From positions 434,001 to 498,000 of the forward strand of contig JACVRA010000202.1 of the NCBI GenBank assembly GCA_019828545.1: 64,000 nt of DNA, written 5' to 3'. Each line of letters starts with the position of its first letter. Position 1 is the stretch's first letter. The DNA comes from Paracamarosporium sp. OC-R06-R3. Lineage: Eukaryota > Ascomycota > Dothideomycetes > Pleosporales > Didymosphaeriaceae. The notes beneath the pieces are model-generated. The model searched no databases, was not told the origin of the DNA, and worked only from the letters and a program-made list of their open reading frames with translations. Below, in pieces: positions 1 to 10,114 of this stretch. The position numbers and the translations under genes were made by a program.

Positions 1-1392
1 GAGAAGAGTGTACGCCTTTCGCTGGGTTTCGTTGCCGAGACGGCGGAAGTATGGGTTGCCAACTACCTGGACGGCGGCCTCAACGTCGACAAATGGATTA
101 TCGAAAAGACCCAGGGTGAATTTCTCGCGGAGAAGGCGCCGGACTGATACGTCTAGCCGCTCCTCGGGAATGACTCCGGTGTTCACCAGCTCGATGATAA
201 GTTCAGGTCGCTGCTCCCCTCCGAATTGATCGACACCTGCGTTGAGCACCATGGCGGCACGCTGAAGCTCACTCAAGTACTCCACTCCCCAAGCACGTGC
301 TGGCATGTCTTGTCCTCGTATCACCGTATCGGTAATAAGACCCCAATCACTGCAGACGATATGTTCAAAACCAAGCTCGCCGCGGAGGAGGTCAGTGATG
401 ATGCCTTTGTTAAATGAAAACCCGACTTCGTCGTACTCAGTACCAATTGGTCGTGAGTAGTAAGGCATAATTTGTCTGGCACCTGCTGCGATGGCCGCCT
501 TGAACGGAATAAGATGATACTCCAGGTTATGGCCTGGATACGTTTGGTTCTTACCATACGTGAAGTGGCTATCCTCGCCATTCTCCATGGGCCCACCACC
601 TGGGAAATGTTTTGTAACTGTCGAGACTGAATGCGAACCTAGCTCTTCACCTTGGAACCCTTTCAAGTAGGCGACAACGAGTTCCGATGTCAGATTGGCA
701 TCCTCACCCATGGTGTTTCCAATCCTCGCCCATCTAGGTTCAGTAACGAGATCGATCTGGGGGTGCAGCGCTGTCCTAATGCCAATTGCCATATACTCCT
801 CGCGCGCTATTTCAGCGAACTTTTGCACGAGCTCTGCGTCTCGCAGCGCAGCGAGACCCAAACTTTCCGGCCACTGCGAGAATTGGTTTGCTGCAAAGCC
901 TGTTCCGATGTTTTCTGTGAAAGCGTGTCTTGGATCTGAAGACAGCGTGATCGGTATTCCTAGCCTGGTTTGTAGCGCACGTTCTTGTATGCGGTTGTAC
1001 CATTGTGCGTTGATCCGAACGTCGGTAACGTCCCCAACAAGGTTGAAATGTGTCATTAATTTCTCGCCGATCATATTCTCGCTGCTGTTGCGGCGCTCTG
1101 TGACATTGCCGAGATCGAGAGTCCCGTTAGGACCCATTTGCAGCTGAGTGTGGAAGAGCTGCCCGGCCTTTTCGGCGACTGTCATTCTTTGGAGGAGATC
1201 TTCCACACGCGCCTCGATGCATAATGATGCATCACGGTACGGTAGAGTTTCATTTGAGGAGCGGGGCAGAAGCGGATGTGCTGCGATTTTGGAAATGGGT
1301 TCTGGTCGGGCTGAAGTAGAGGGAACTAAGGTCGAGATGAAAAGCAATGAGGTAACCGCCTTTTGGCGCCATCTTGAGAGATTTTCCATCAT
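1..1392 (-). CDS. Secreted GH3 beta-glucosidase, C-terminus cut by window edge
   Basis: Uninterrupted minus-strand frame of 464 codons running off the left edge, so the C-terminal part (the second GH3 domain) is missing. It begins with two consecutive ATGs and a hydrophobic signal peptide (residues about 10-28, ending near PSTSA), so the product is predicted to be secreted. Glycoside hydrolase family 3 features: the KHFPGGG substrate loop at residues 261-267, and VCSDWGL with the presumed catalytic nucleophile Asp349. The family hydrolyses terminal beta-linked glucose or related sugars; the exact substrate cannot be told from this part. Several N-glycosylation sequons (for example NET, NVT, NSS) fit a secreted protein. 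No intron is needed in the visible part. The family call is firm, the specificity open. Confidence 0.9.
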   Translation of the reverse strand, partial: MMENLSRWRQKAVTSLLFISTLVPSTSARPEPISKIAAHPLLPRSSNETLPYRDASLCIEARVEDLLQRMTVAEKAGQLFHTQLQMGPNGTLDLGNVTERRNSSENMIGEKLMTHFNLVGDVTDVRINAQWYNRIQERALQTRLGIPITLSSDPRHAFTENIGTGFAANQFSQWPESLGLAALRDAELVQKFAEIAREEYMAIGIRTALHPQIDLVTEPRWARIGNTMGEDANLTSELVVAYLKGFQGEELGSHSVSTVTKHFPGGGPMENGEDSHFTYGKNQTYPGHNLEYHLIPFKAAIAAGARQIMPYYSRPIGTEYDEVGFSFNKGIITDLLRGELGFEHIVCSDWGLITDTVIRGQDMPARAWGVEYLSELQRAAMVLNAGVDQFGGEQRPELIIELVNTGVIPEERLDVSVRRLLREKFTLGLFDNPFVDVEAAVQVVGNPYFRRLGNETQRKAYTLL

Positions 1393-4300
1393 CTTTGTAA
1401 GAAACTGGTGATTCTAATGGCACTCAAGAATGAGACTTTCGCGGTCCTTTCGCGTTTTATCACTTTTCGGTCAATTCACAGCACCCCGCCCAAGTATGCC
1501 ACCACCCCACAATCTCTTCCCGCAAACACCCCATCACCACCACATTGACCCACACTCGGCAGTTTCTTCGGGGGTCACGATGTCGTGAAAAACAAGTCAA
1601 TGGCCGTGACGGCAGTGGAAGAACGATGGTTGCCAAGATGCCAAGTGTGGAGAATCTGGGGAAGGACCTTCCACTTGTGGGCATGAGCGAAGGTTGAAGA
1701 ACCCGAAGATTTGCCTATTGGTTCCGAAAGCTGGAGTGACTCGGCGGAAATTCCTCGACGGTTTGGCTGCAGTGGCAGTCGGATGCGGGGGGATATGTTG
1801 TCCCGAGAGACCTTTGCAAGCTTCGACACGTGGGTGCTTAAAATTCCCTTGCTGGGATCGATCTCGCATAACGTGGACGTTGTTCATCCAAAAGTGGGGT
1901 CGTGCGGGTCAGAGCTGGTTGCCTGCTGGAACTCATGTCTTGAGAGTGAAGATGTTAATTCAGTATACGTGCAAGTACTTGCCCTTGTTTTGTCTGGGGA
2001 GCATACATCGCCGCTCATACTACCTAGCATAAAGGATGCCATCAAACGCGTTAACCCACTCATAACATATGTACTTGCACTTGCATGCTTCCACCTATAG
2101 TATACATGGATGGATGTGGATAGATGCACATTGCAAAATCTTCGCTCTGTGTAGTCACGAAACCCACCACGTGTGCCCACGAATATGCGCATCTATGGGC
2201 TAATACATTCCTCCACCTATCCTTGCTACAGCACAGCCAAGAGAAATCATATACAAGATATCCCGTATGCACCACTGATTATGCTTTACATGAGCACTAA
2301 GTATTTTTGGCTAAGACGCACCTGAGCCTCATTTGATGACCAATGTTAACCAACGGGAAATAAGCAGCAAGAGCAAGAGGGATCCGATATGGATTACGAA
2401 TGTCCCATTGGGATCTAGTAGCAACACATCCACATGCGAGCCTCTGGTGTGGCACGCACCAGCCTATCTGCAATCACGAGTTCGTTGATCCAACAGCAAG
2501 CCCGAAGTGTCCCATCCGTACTTCGTTCCAAGCTCGGTGCGTGCCATCCCCACTGGTTCACGCATAGTAAAATCTTTTATGAGGAGATCGTCGCTGACTG
2601 AGGGTTGCAGGCATAGTGCAAGCTATGCACTACGCTACTGGAACCCTTGGAGGTCGGAGGTAGTCGTGGGTTAGGGGTCGGCACATCCTGACAAACCGTA
2701 TCCGTGGTCGTCCGAAATGTAACTGGGATTGTTATAGTGTATTTTCCAGGCTTGACACGACCGATCATCGTTCCTGTCCGGATCCGAGTGTCTCGTCCGA
2801 GCACGCACAGTGTCTGTGCTCACCAACGGATATAGATGCTCGCTGGGTTCTTTCAACTTGGTTCTTGACAGTGTGAACTTCCACCAGCGATACCAGGGAT
2901 TTTAAGGGTCAGGAGATGCGCTTACGGATTCGGCTTAGTTCGCCGAGCCGGATGAGTAAGATAAGCGAGCCGCACTCCGCTTGACCATATTGTGCACGTA
3001 CGTGACATGGCCACGTGATTCGGGCTCCGATTAACGGCTACCTGCAGACTGTAGGCCAGCGGACCCTGCGTGAAAAAAGAATCAGGCCATTGTTCCGCGC
3101 AACAGTCAGCATCATCATCACGCTCAAGACAGCCTTTGAGGTCGCAAGCAAGCACCATAAAGACGTACGCCAGCCAAGCCATGTACAGCAGGGTTCGTGA
3201 TCGTCCAGAGCGTCAGCCCATGTTTCAGATGCGGCAGCAAAATAGACGATGGCCTGCCCCGCCAAACGATATAGTGATGTCATGTGGCTAGACCCTGCAT
3301 GGTGATCTTCACGCCGCCAAATTTCATGTATGCGTGAGAGAAACCTCATGAGGCCGCGAAGTGGGCATCTTGGTGCCGCATAGTCAGCGGTGACGCGCAA
3401 ATAAGGGTCTCTATGGGGGCCGCCTTGCTTGTCTGCCTATCGCGAGGGCGGACGGCGACAGAGATGGGCCTGTGCCAACTCGGCTACGCGTGCAAGTCGC
3501 ATTGTGGCGCTGGCGCCGTCGTCTAGCGTGCGTTGAGCGACCTCTAGCATCTATTGCTGAGGCCCTCACGATAGAGAACCTTGGAAGTTCTGCCGGGGAA
3601 GCCGTCCGCGCAGGACCGGCCGTCGCACGCAGGAGACGTGCGAACATGTCGGCGTGCTCGCTGGCGTGGCGGACCGAGCGCGCGAAAAGCACATAGATAG
3701 CCCTAAGCGGCCCCGGGGCTGCTCTGTTTCTCCCTCTTTGTCTGCATATACTTGGATACTTGGTGCCTCTCCCGCGCACTTCAGCAACTCCATCCTCGCC
3801 CGTCGGCAACTGACCGGGCCCATCGTCGATACCGTCCCAGCAAGCGGGCTCCCAGCGGCATACCATCGACCCTTGCACGGCGCCACGGACCAGCTGCGAG
3901 ATTTCCCGTACGCATACCGTCATCCTTGGTGCTCACGCCTGGGGTAGCCAGAGCACCGACGTAACACGGCAGGACGCTCCGTAAGCGAAGACTGAGGTTC
4001 TGAGCGCATGCTCTTCCACCGCGAGCGCGCCGACAGCCGCAGGGGCAACAGGATGGCCGTCATCGAGGTGAGTGAACCGCCCCGGCGGAGGCTGGGCCGC
4101 GCAACATTCCATTCCTGCACAGGCGCTCCCGGGACGGCAGGGCGGCGGACGGCGGGCACGTACGAGCGGCGGAGCGCAGGCGTTTGATGGCGTGGGCGGG
4201 CGGCGCTTCTGAAGCATGATGTCGAGCGCCGTCGTCATAGTGCACGGGCCGCTCCCCAATGACGCAGGACCGCCCAAGACACGCCTGTTCTGGCGGCCAG

Positions 4301-4523
4301 CGGTGCCAGGGCGCTGCATGACCTCTCAGAGCCCCCAAGCGTGTCCTCCTCTGCATTCTCCGCCAGCTCGACCCGCCAGCCGCCCGTCGTCCTGCCTCCT
4401 GTGTGCCTGCCGCGGTCCGCCTTTGTGTCGCCGTCGCCGCTGCCTTTCCACCGCGCTCCTTTGAGCGCCTGCCCCGCCTTCACCATTCCTTACGTGCCCC
4501 CCAAGCGCACGCACACGACTAAG
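1393..4523. other. Long intergenic stretch without a recognised gene
   Basis: About 3.1 kb between the GH3 gene and the kinase start, containing the promoters of both (they are divergent). Open frames of up to about 170 codons exist in the GC-rich part 3400-4300, but they overlap each other on both strands and show no domain, signal peptide or convincing splice structure. A pair of 11-bp inverted repeats lies at 2450-2460 and 2536-2546. Nothing else recognised. Confidence 0.6.
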
Positions 4524-6790
4524 ATGGCTGCAATACAGAACTTCAAGAATTTCCTGCGTCATGGCAAGCAGGCACGCGCAAACGCCCCCCACGGCGAGGC
4601 CACCACAAACGTGTCTAATGTCCACGCACAACACCAGCCGCACCGCCATAACAACCCCCCGGAGCCTCAGCATGCCGGAATCAGTGAGCCCGTCATGCAC
4701 CAGAACCAGAAGCAACATCAGGTCGCTCCCCACGGCGACTTCTCCGTAGGTGCTGTCGACAACCGCAACATTGCCGCTCAGGCTGGAGACGTAGCAGCTC
4801 GCGCCGCCGGCGACAAGCAGAAGCAAGCTGCCGCCGCCGCCAAGAACAAGGACATCGATCCTTCCGTGCTGGAGCGTATCGTGGCCGAGGAGCGTGAGGC
4901 CAAGGGCAAGCTGCCCAAGTACCCCGGCCTCGAGCGGTGGTCGCTTGTTGAGAAGATGGGCGACGGTGCCTTCAGCAACGTCTACCGAGCACGCGACAAC
5001 AACGGCCAGTACGGCGAGGTTGCCATCAAAGTGGTACGCAAGTTCGAAATGAACTCCAGTCAGGTCAGTATGCCCCGGTGGAAATGCCTTCTTCTGCCCA
5101 TTTCCTTTAGTCATCATCCCTTTCCCTGCATCACGAAGGGTCGGTTGGTGTGAGAGTGAGTAGCAGTTACCAACACGTGGTCTCGATGTAGGGCGATAAG
5201 CATGTACATCCGGACTTCAAGAAGACACCAAAAACGGTCGAGGTGCGCAAACTACGAGTCTCATGCGCGGTCCCGGCGGCATTAGCCTCTCCCCAACACT
5301 TGGTTAGTGAGGCATACACTGACGTAATGGCCTACAGAGAGCGAATATCCTCAAGGAGGTTCAAATCATGCGACAACTGGACCACCCCAACATTGTCAAG
5401 CTGATCGATTTCGCCGAGTCCCGGCAATACTACTATCTTGTCCTGGAGTTGTGCCCTGGTGGCGAGCTTTTCCATCAGATCGTCCGCCTGACGTACTTTA
5501 GCGAGGACCTCTCGCGGCACGTCATCATCCAGGTGGCCAAAGCGCTACAGTACCTACATGAGGAGGCAGGTGTCGTGCATCGGTATGTTCCCATTCATCT
5601 CGCCCCGCCAAGAGCCCCATCCACTGACGTCATGCTCCAGTGACATCAAACCTGAAAACCTCTTGTTCTACCCTACTCCCTTCATTCCTACACGCAACCC
5701 AAAGCCGCGTGGTCCTGATGATGAGGATAAAGCGGACGAGGGTGAATTCGTCAAGGGTCAGGGTGCCGGAGGTATTGGTCTGATCAAGATTGCAGACTTT
5801 GGTCTGTCAAAAGTCATCTGGGATACCCAGACTATGACGCCATGTGGCACCGTCGGCTACACTGCCCCTGAGATCGTAAAGGATGAGCGATATTCCAAGA
5901 GTGTGGACATGTGGGCACTGGGATGTGTCTTGTACACGCTTCTTTGCGGTTTCCCGCCCTTCTACGATGAATCCATCCAGACCCTTACCGAAAAGGTCGC
6001 ACGCGGCCAATATACCTTCCTGTCGCCATGGTGGGATGACATTTCCAAATCCGCCCAAGATCTGGTCTCACATCTATTGACTGTTGATCCTGAGAAGCGA
6101 TATGACATCAATCAGTTCCTCAACCACCCCTGGATTCGGGAAGCGGATGAGCTTACCTACGCAGCTCATGACGCACCCCCGCTTGCCACCCCTGCGGGTT
6201 TGCGTCAAAGGCAAGATTCATACGAGGCGGGTGGTAGCGGGAACCCTCTCCAGCAAAACTTCGCTTACCTAGAGTCACCGGGAGCTAGGCGCATGGACTT
6301 CCGCTCTCCAGGAGCCGTCAACCTGCGAGAAGTGTTCGACGTCGGTTATGCGGTACATCGACAGGAAGAGGAAGGAAAGAGGAGGAAGAACTTCAAGCAG
6401 GGTTATCGAGGCGCCAACGCCATCAACTCGTTGAATGCGCTTGATGAGAACGAAGATGACGACGAGTTCTCAGCGGAGTCGGTACCGTATGATGCAACCG
6501 CACAACATCCTCCTGCGAAGCTTCCTAAGTCGCAAGCGTCCGATGTTTCTGCCATGGAGCAGAAAATGCGCAATACGTCCCTCTCCGCTGCCGCCCAAGC
6601 ACGGCAATCGGCCGCACCTCGTCAAGAGCGTGGCTATGGTCAGCATTCGCCCGCCGTTGCTGCTGCTGCCAAGCGCCAGGTCAAGAATAAGGGCGCTTTC
6701 GAGCTGAGCTTGGATAATGCAACGCTTCTTGGTCGAAGGCATAAAAAGGCACCTGAACCTAGCGGGTTGCGAGAGCAGGTCTCTACATGA
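4524..6790 (+). CDS. Rck2/Srk1-type MAPK-activated serine/threonine kinase
   Basis: Four exons: 4524-5063, 5192-5242, 5338-5582, 5641-6790, closing to 661 residues. Introns show GTCAGT, GTGCGC and GTATGT donors. Residues 1-140 are a low-complexity Gln/His/Ala-rich leader. The kinase domain starts at about 140: glycine loop GDGAFSNV (146-153), Lys169 in VAIK, catalytic HRD 278-280 followed by IKPEN, DFG 331-333, then GTVGYTAPE and a terminal HPWI. The run LSPWWDDISKSAQDLVSHLL and the layout fit the fungal Rck2/Srk1 kinases, which are phosphorylated by the Hog1/Sty1 stress MAPK and restrain translation or the cell cycle under stress. About 40 charged residues are inserted between the catalytic loop and DFG. 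The C-terminal tail is long and mostly disordered. The frame is open upstream to about 4341, but the first in-frame ATG is 4524. Confidence 0.88.
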
Positions 6791-8063
6791 CAACCAGCCT
6801 TGACGAAGGATTGGTGAACGTACACAAACCATTTTCCTGACGAAAGATGCATGGGTCATGACAGCTGGCGTTAGATTTTCCTTATCGGTTGTTTCCTTGG
6901 GTCCTTTGAGGGTCCTTCCACCTTTTACTACTTTGGCCCAACAAGTCTCCTCTTCCGGAAATGCATATTGCGATGTTTAGTTTTGGTGTTTGACGAGCAC
7001 TTGATATGGAGGGGAGCATTATGTACGAGCAACGGCCCTGTTAGATAGCATTGAGGGCTTGCTAGATAGTTTGAGTGGCGGTAGGGGCGTGGTGCATGTT
7101 AGCTAGATAGCGGTGGGAATGCATAATTATATTGGAAAGGCTTTTTTCTCAACAAAACCTGTGCTTTTGATACTGGGTTGACCTGAGAGTAAGGTATGAA
7201 TCACCTGCCCTTGATAGCCCTTTGAATCTCATATAGCTGAAGAATGAGTTATTTTCTATGTCCACTGCCTCATGGTGCTCTTCCGAAGTATCTGGATGAC
7301 CTCATAATGTTTTTGTAAACATGCGTTGCTAATTGCGGCGCTGGTGGTCTAGATAAGGCTAGCCCCGCTTTAGCACAGTAGAGGTTGTGTACTAGGTAGT
7401 GGTACGCCTCTATCCCTCCTTTCAACCATAATGAATGTGAAGGTTTTCCAATGCCTTCCGCGTCAGTAGTTCACTGGGTCCTCCCAACCTTTCGCAATCA
7501 TGATCAAGACTCTGCCATCTCGACAGTTCAAATCCAAATGCTACATCTGTATGACGCGTAGTTAGGGTTCGGGTTAATATAGGGTTAGAATTAGTTCAGG
7601 ACTGTGAAGTCTTTCCCTCATATAGTTCGAAATCTCTTATTGGCCTGCCTACTCTTAGAGTATTTATTGGTCTGCCCGCGAACACTCGCCCATCCGTATC
7701 CGACGTGCTGAGCTAACAATGTCGAAAGTAGTCATCGCTGACTTGGCTTTCACTACACGTCCAGCCAGCCAATCAGATTCTGCCGGGCTACGTCACGGAC
7801 CCTATCCCGGAGCTAAGCGGCTTTGGGGCGGGCGCAAGGCTGCACTACGCCCGGTACTACTACGATCGCACGACCCCTCTAGCCGCACCACGACATCGGA
7901 AGGCTAGGAACAAATAGTTGAAAGAACACCGAGGAAGGAATGGCTAGGGTGGGGTCGAAACAAGGCGGTGCGAGTGGCCGCCGGAGTAGAAGTGCTTAGC
8001 GGAGACGCTCTCGTCCGGTCCGGTGTGGATACATCTCTGCATCAAAGTACCATGGGAGAAGCG
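6791..8063. other. Intergenic region with a degenerate telomere-like stretch
   Basis: AT-moderate DNA between the kinase stop and the dehydrogenase promoter. Positions 7562-7594 hold three GGGTT-type units resembling TTAGGG. No gene recognised. Confidence 0.55.
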
Positions 8064-8088
8064 CACGTGGGGGATTGATGTATATAAA
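8064..8088 (+). promoter_or_regulatory. Putative core promoter of the dehydrogenase: CACGTG box and TATA box
   Basis: A perfect CACGTG palindrome at 8064-8069 is followed 11 bp later by TATATAAA at 8081-8088, about 180 bp upstream of the ATG at 8264. A consensus TATA box is uncommon in ordinary fungal housekeeping promoters and suggests inducible expression. CACGTG is a basic helix-loop-helix or bZIP target; the factor is not known. Confidence 0.45.
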
Positions 8089-8263
8089 GACTGGATCTGG
8101 ATGTCAGCATGATCTTTTTACTCTAACCAACACTCTGATATTCCCACTTCCTTTTGACATTTCTCGTTCATACTAGCCGCTTCACAGTGTGAAAGAGAAG
8201 CTCAACAGACAAGGTCCCTCCCCAATCCCAATTCAGACAAGTACCACACACTTCAGAGAAACA

Positions 8264-9081
8264 ATGGCCTCCCCACATTCTTTGGCCGGAAAGGTCGCCC
8301 TCATCACCGGCGGCTCACAAGGTATCGGCGCAGCCACCGCCCTGCACCTCGCAGGGCTGGGCGCCAAAGTCGTCATAAACTACGCATCCAACGCCAAACC
8401 CGCCGAGGAGCTCGTCCAAAAGATCGGATCCGACAAAGCCATCGCCATAAAAGCCAACGCAGGAGACACCAAGGACATCGAACGACTAGTCGACGAGACC
8501 CTCAAATGGGGCGGCGGCAAAATCGACATCCTGATTCCAAACGCAGCAGAAGGCGCCCTCGCAAACAGTCTGGAAAACACGACCGAAGCAGACTTCGACA
8601 GGGTCGTCGGACTGAACGTCAAGGGACCGTTTTTCCTCGTGCAGGTGAGTCCCCTGGCTTTATTTAATCTCCCAGACCCAGACAATGCTAACATGTGACT
8701 CAGAAAGCAGCACCCCACATGCCGGCTGGCTCTCACGTCCTCCTCGTCTCCACATCCCTGACGGGCCTCTCGACCATCACGCCAAACTACCTCCTCTACG
8801 TCACCACCAAGGGTGCCATCGACCAGATGACGCGTGTGCTCGCGAAGGATCTGGGCCGCAAGGGTGTCATTGTGAATGCCATTGCGCCGGGTCCAACGGC
8901 GACAGCGCTATTCATGAAGGGTAAGAGCGACCAGCTGGTTAACACGATTGCGTCGTGGAACCCGTTTAACCGGCTGGGGACGCCAGAGGACATCGCGAGG
9001 ACGGTGGGGTTTCTAGTCGGGAGCGAGAATACGTGGGTTACGGGGCAGGTTGTCAAGACTAATGGCGGGATGGCGCTGTAG
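8264..9081 (+). CDS. Classical short-chain dehydrogenase/reductase
   Basis: Two exons, 8264-8644 and 8704-9081 (intron with GTGAGT donor), giving 252 residues, the normal length of a classical SDR. The cofactor-binding motif TGGSQGIG lies at 15-22. The catalytic set is Ser145, Tyr159 and Lys163 (YVTTK), with Ser-x13-Tyr spacing. The usual NNAG is replaced by PNAAEG, and NAIAPGPT follows as in this family. The fold is NAD(P)H-dependent and soluble, with no targeting signal. It resembles the tetrahydroxynaphthalene/versicolorin-reductase and 3-oxoacyl-reductase branch, but substrate cannot be assigned. There is no obvious pathway neighbour. An AATAAA at about 9293 could serve as polyadenylation signal. 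Confidence 0.92.
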
Positions 9082-10114
9082 ATGGTTGATTGCAGGATGA
9101 ACGTAAATACCATGAATTTAAGAACATGATTTCGAAATCACTGGGTTGCTCGGTCCTTTTTCTTTTTCCTTCTCTGTTTCGTGCATGTGTATTGCTGATT
9201 GAACAGTCACGTGAGCACGGACGTTCACAAAAAGCTATAAAAAGCTGCTTCTCCTCTTCCCTCTTGCAACTCACACTCAATGCTACGTCCGCAATAAAAC
9301 CCATGCATTTGAGCTTTCATGTACTCTGCTGTCGAACAAAAACCGTTCTCAAAACCATATATGGCCTCGCGGTCTTGCGCCTCCACCTAAAACTTCACCT
9401 ATATACAATTGCATGCCAAAAGAGAAGTCCAACATTGCCATGGGAACCAAAAAACTAAACGCACTGCAAAAACCACGGTTACAAGAAGTCAAAAGAATGG
9501 GGTTCTCGCATTATGTTTACCTCAGCCCCTCCATGCGAGAGCAGCACCGGGCAGGTGGTGGACGGATGGCGTCTCGCAGACTCATTCAAACCTCCATATG
9601 ACATCGAAACAATTTCAGATTCCTGGTTATGCTTTGGTACCATAGTTAGTTGCTTTTGATAATGCATGTACCAGCGGACAGGCTGCTAGTTCACAATCGC
9701 AGAAAACTCTAGACTAAAATCGCTGCGTGGGCTACATGTGAAGCTGGAAAGACATCATCAACTATTCTTCGTCTTTATGGTGTCCATGAAGCACCCCCAA
9801 GACTCGAAATGATACGTTATACCTACAAGTGCATAATGTTTTGACGTGGCGTGAACAATTACGTTCGAGGAGCCTTCGTTGCTGTACATGGTACAAAAAT
9901 AGCAGCATGGATTCTTCTTTTTTGGAATAGATATTGCGAAGCAATCTTGCATTGGTACAAGATTCTAAGACCTGCACGATCCGTTGTGACTAAAACTACA
10001 AGTAGGATCCCATTCGTTTTTCGCTCTTTAAGAATATCGCGCAAGCGTCTAGATCATGGACTCATGACATCGTACACTAAATCGTAGAAATAACTCGCAT
10101 CGACATCACCCCAG
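9082..10114. other. Intergenic region between convergent genes
   Basis: About 1 kb of 3' flanking DNA shared by the dehydrogenase and the minus-strand regulator. Only short overlapping open frames occur; no gene recognised. Confidence 0.6.

Noticed and set aside
3411..4464. Several 80-170 codon frames before the kinase
   Set aside because: They overlap one another on both strands with Arg/Pro/Ala-rich composition typical of GC-rich non-coding DNA; no domain or splice logic.
4326..5117. 263-codon minus-strand frame
   Set aside because: Antisense to exon 1 of the kinase; the sense strand has the coherent splice structure and kinase motifs.
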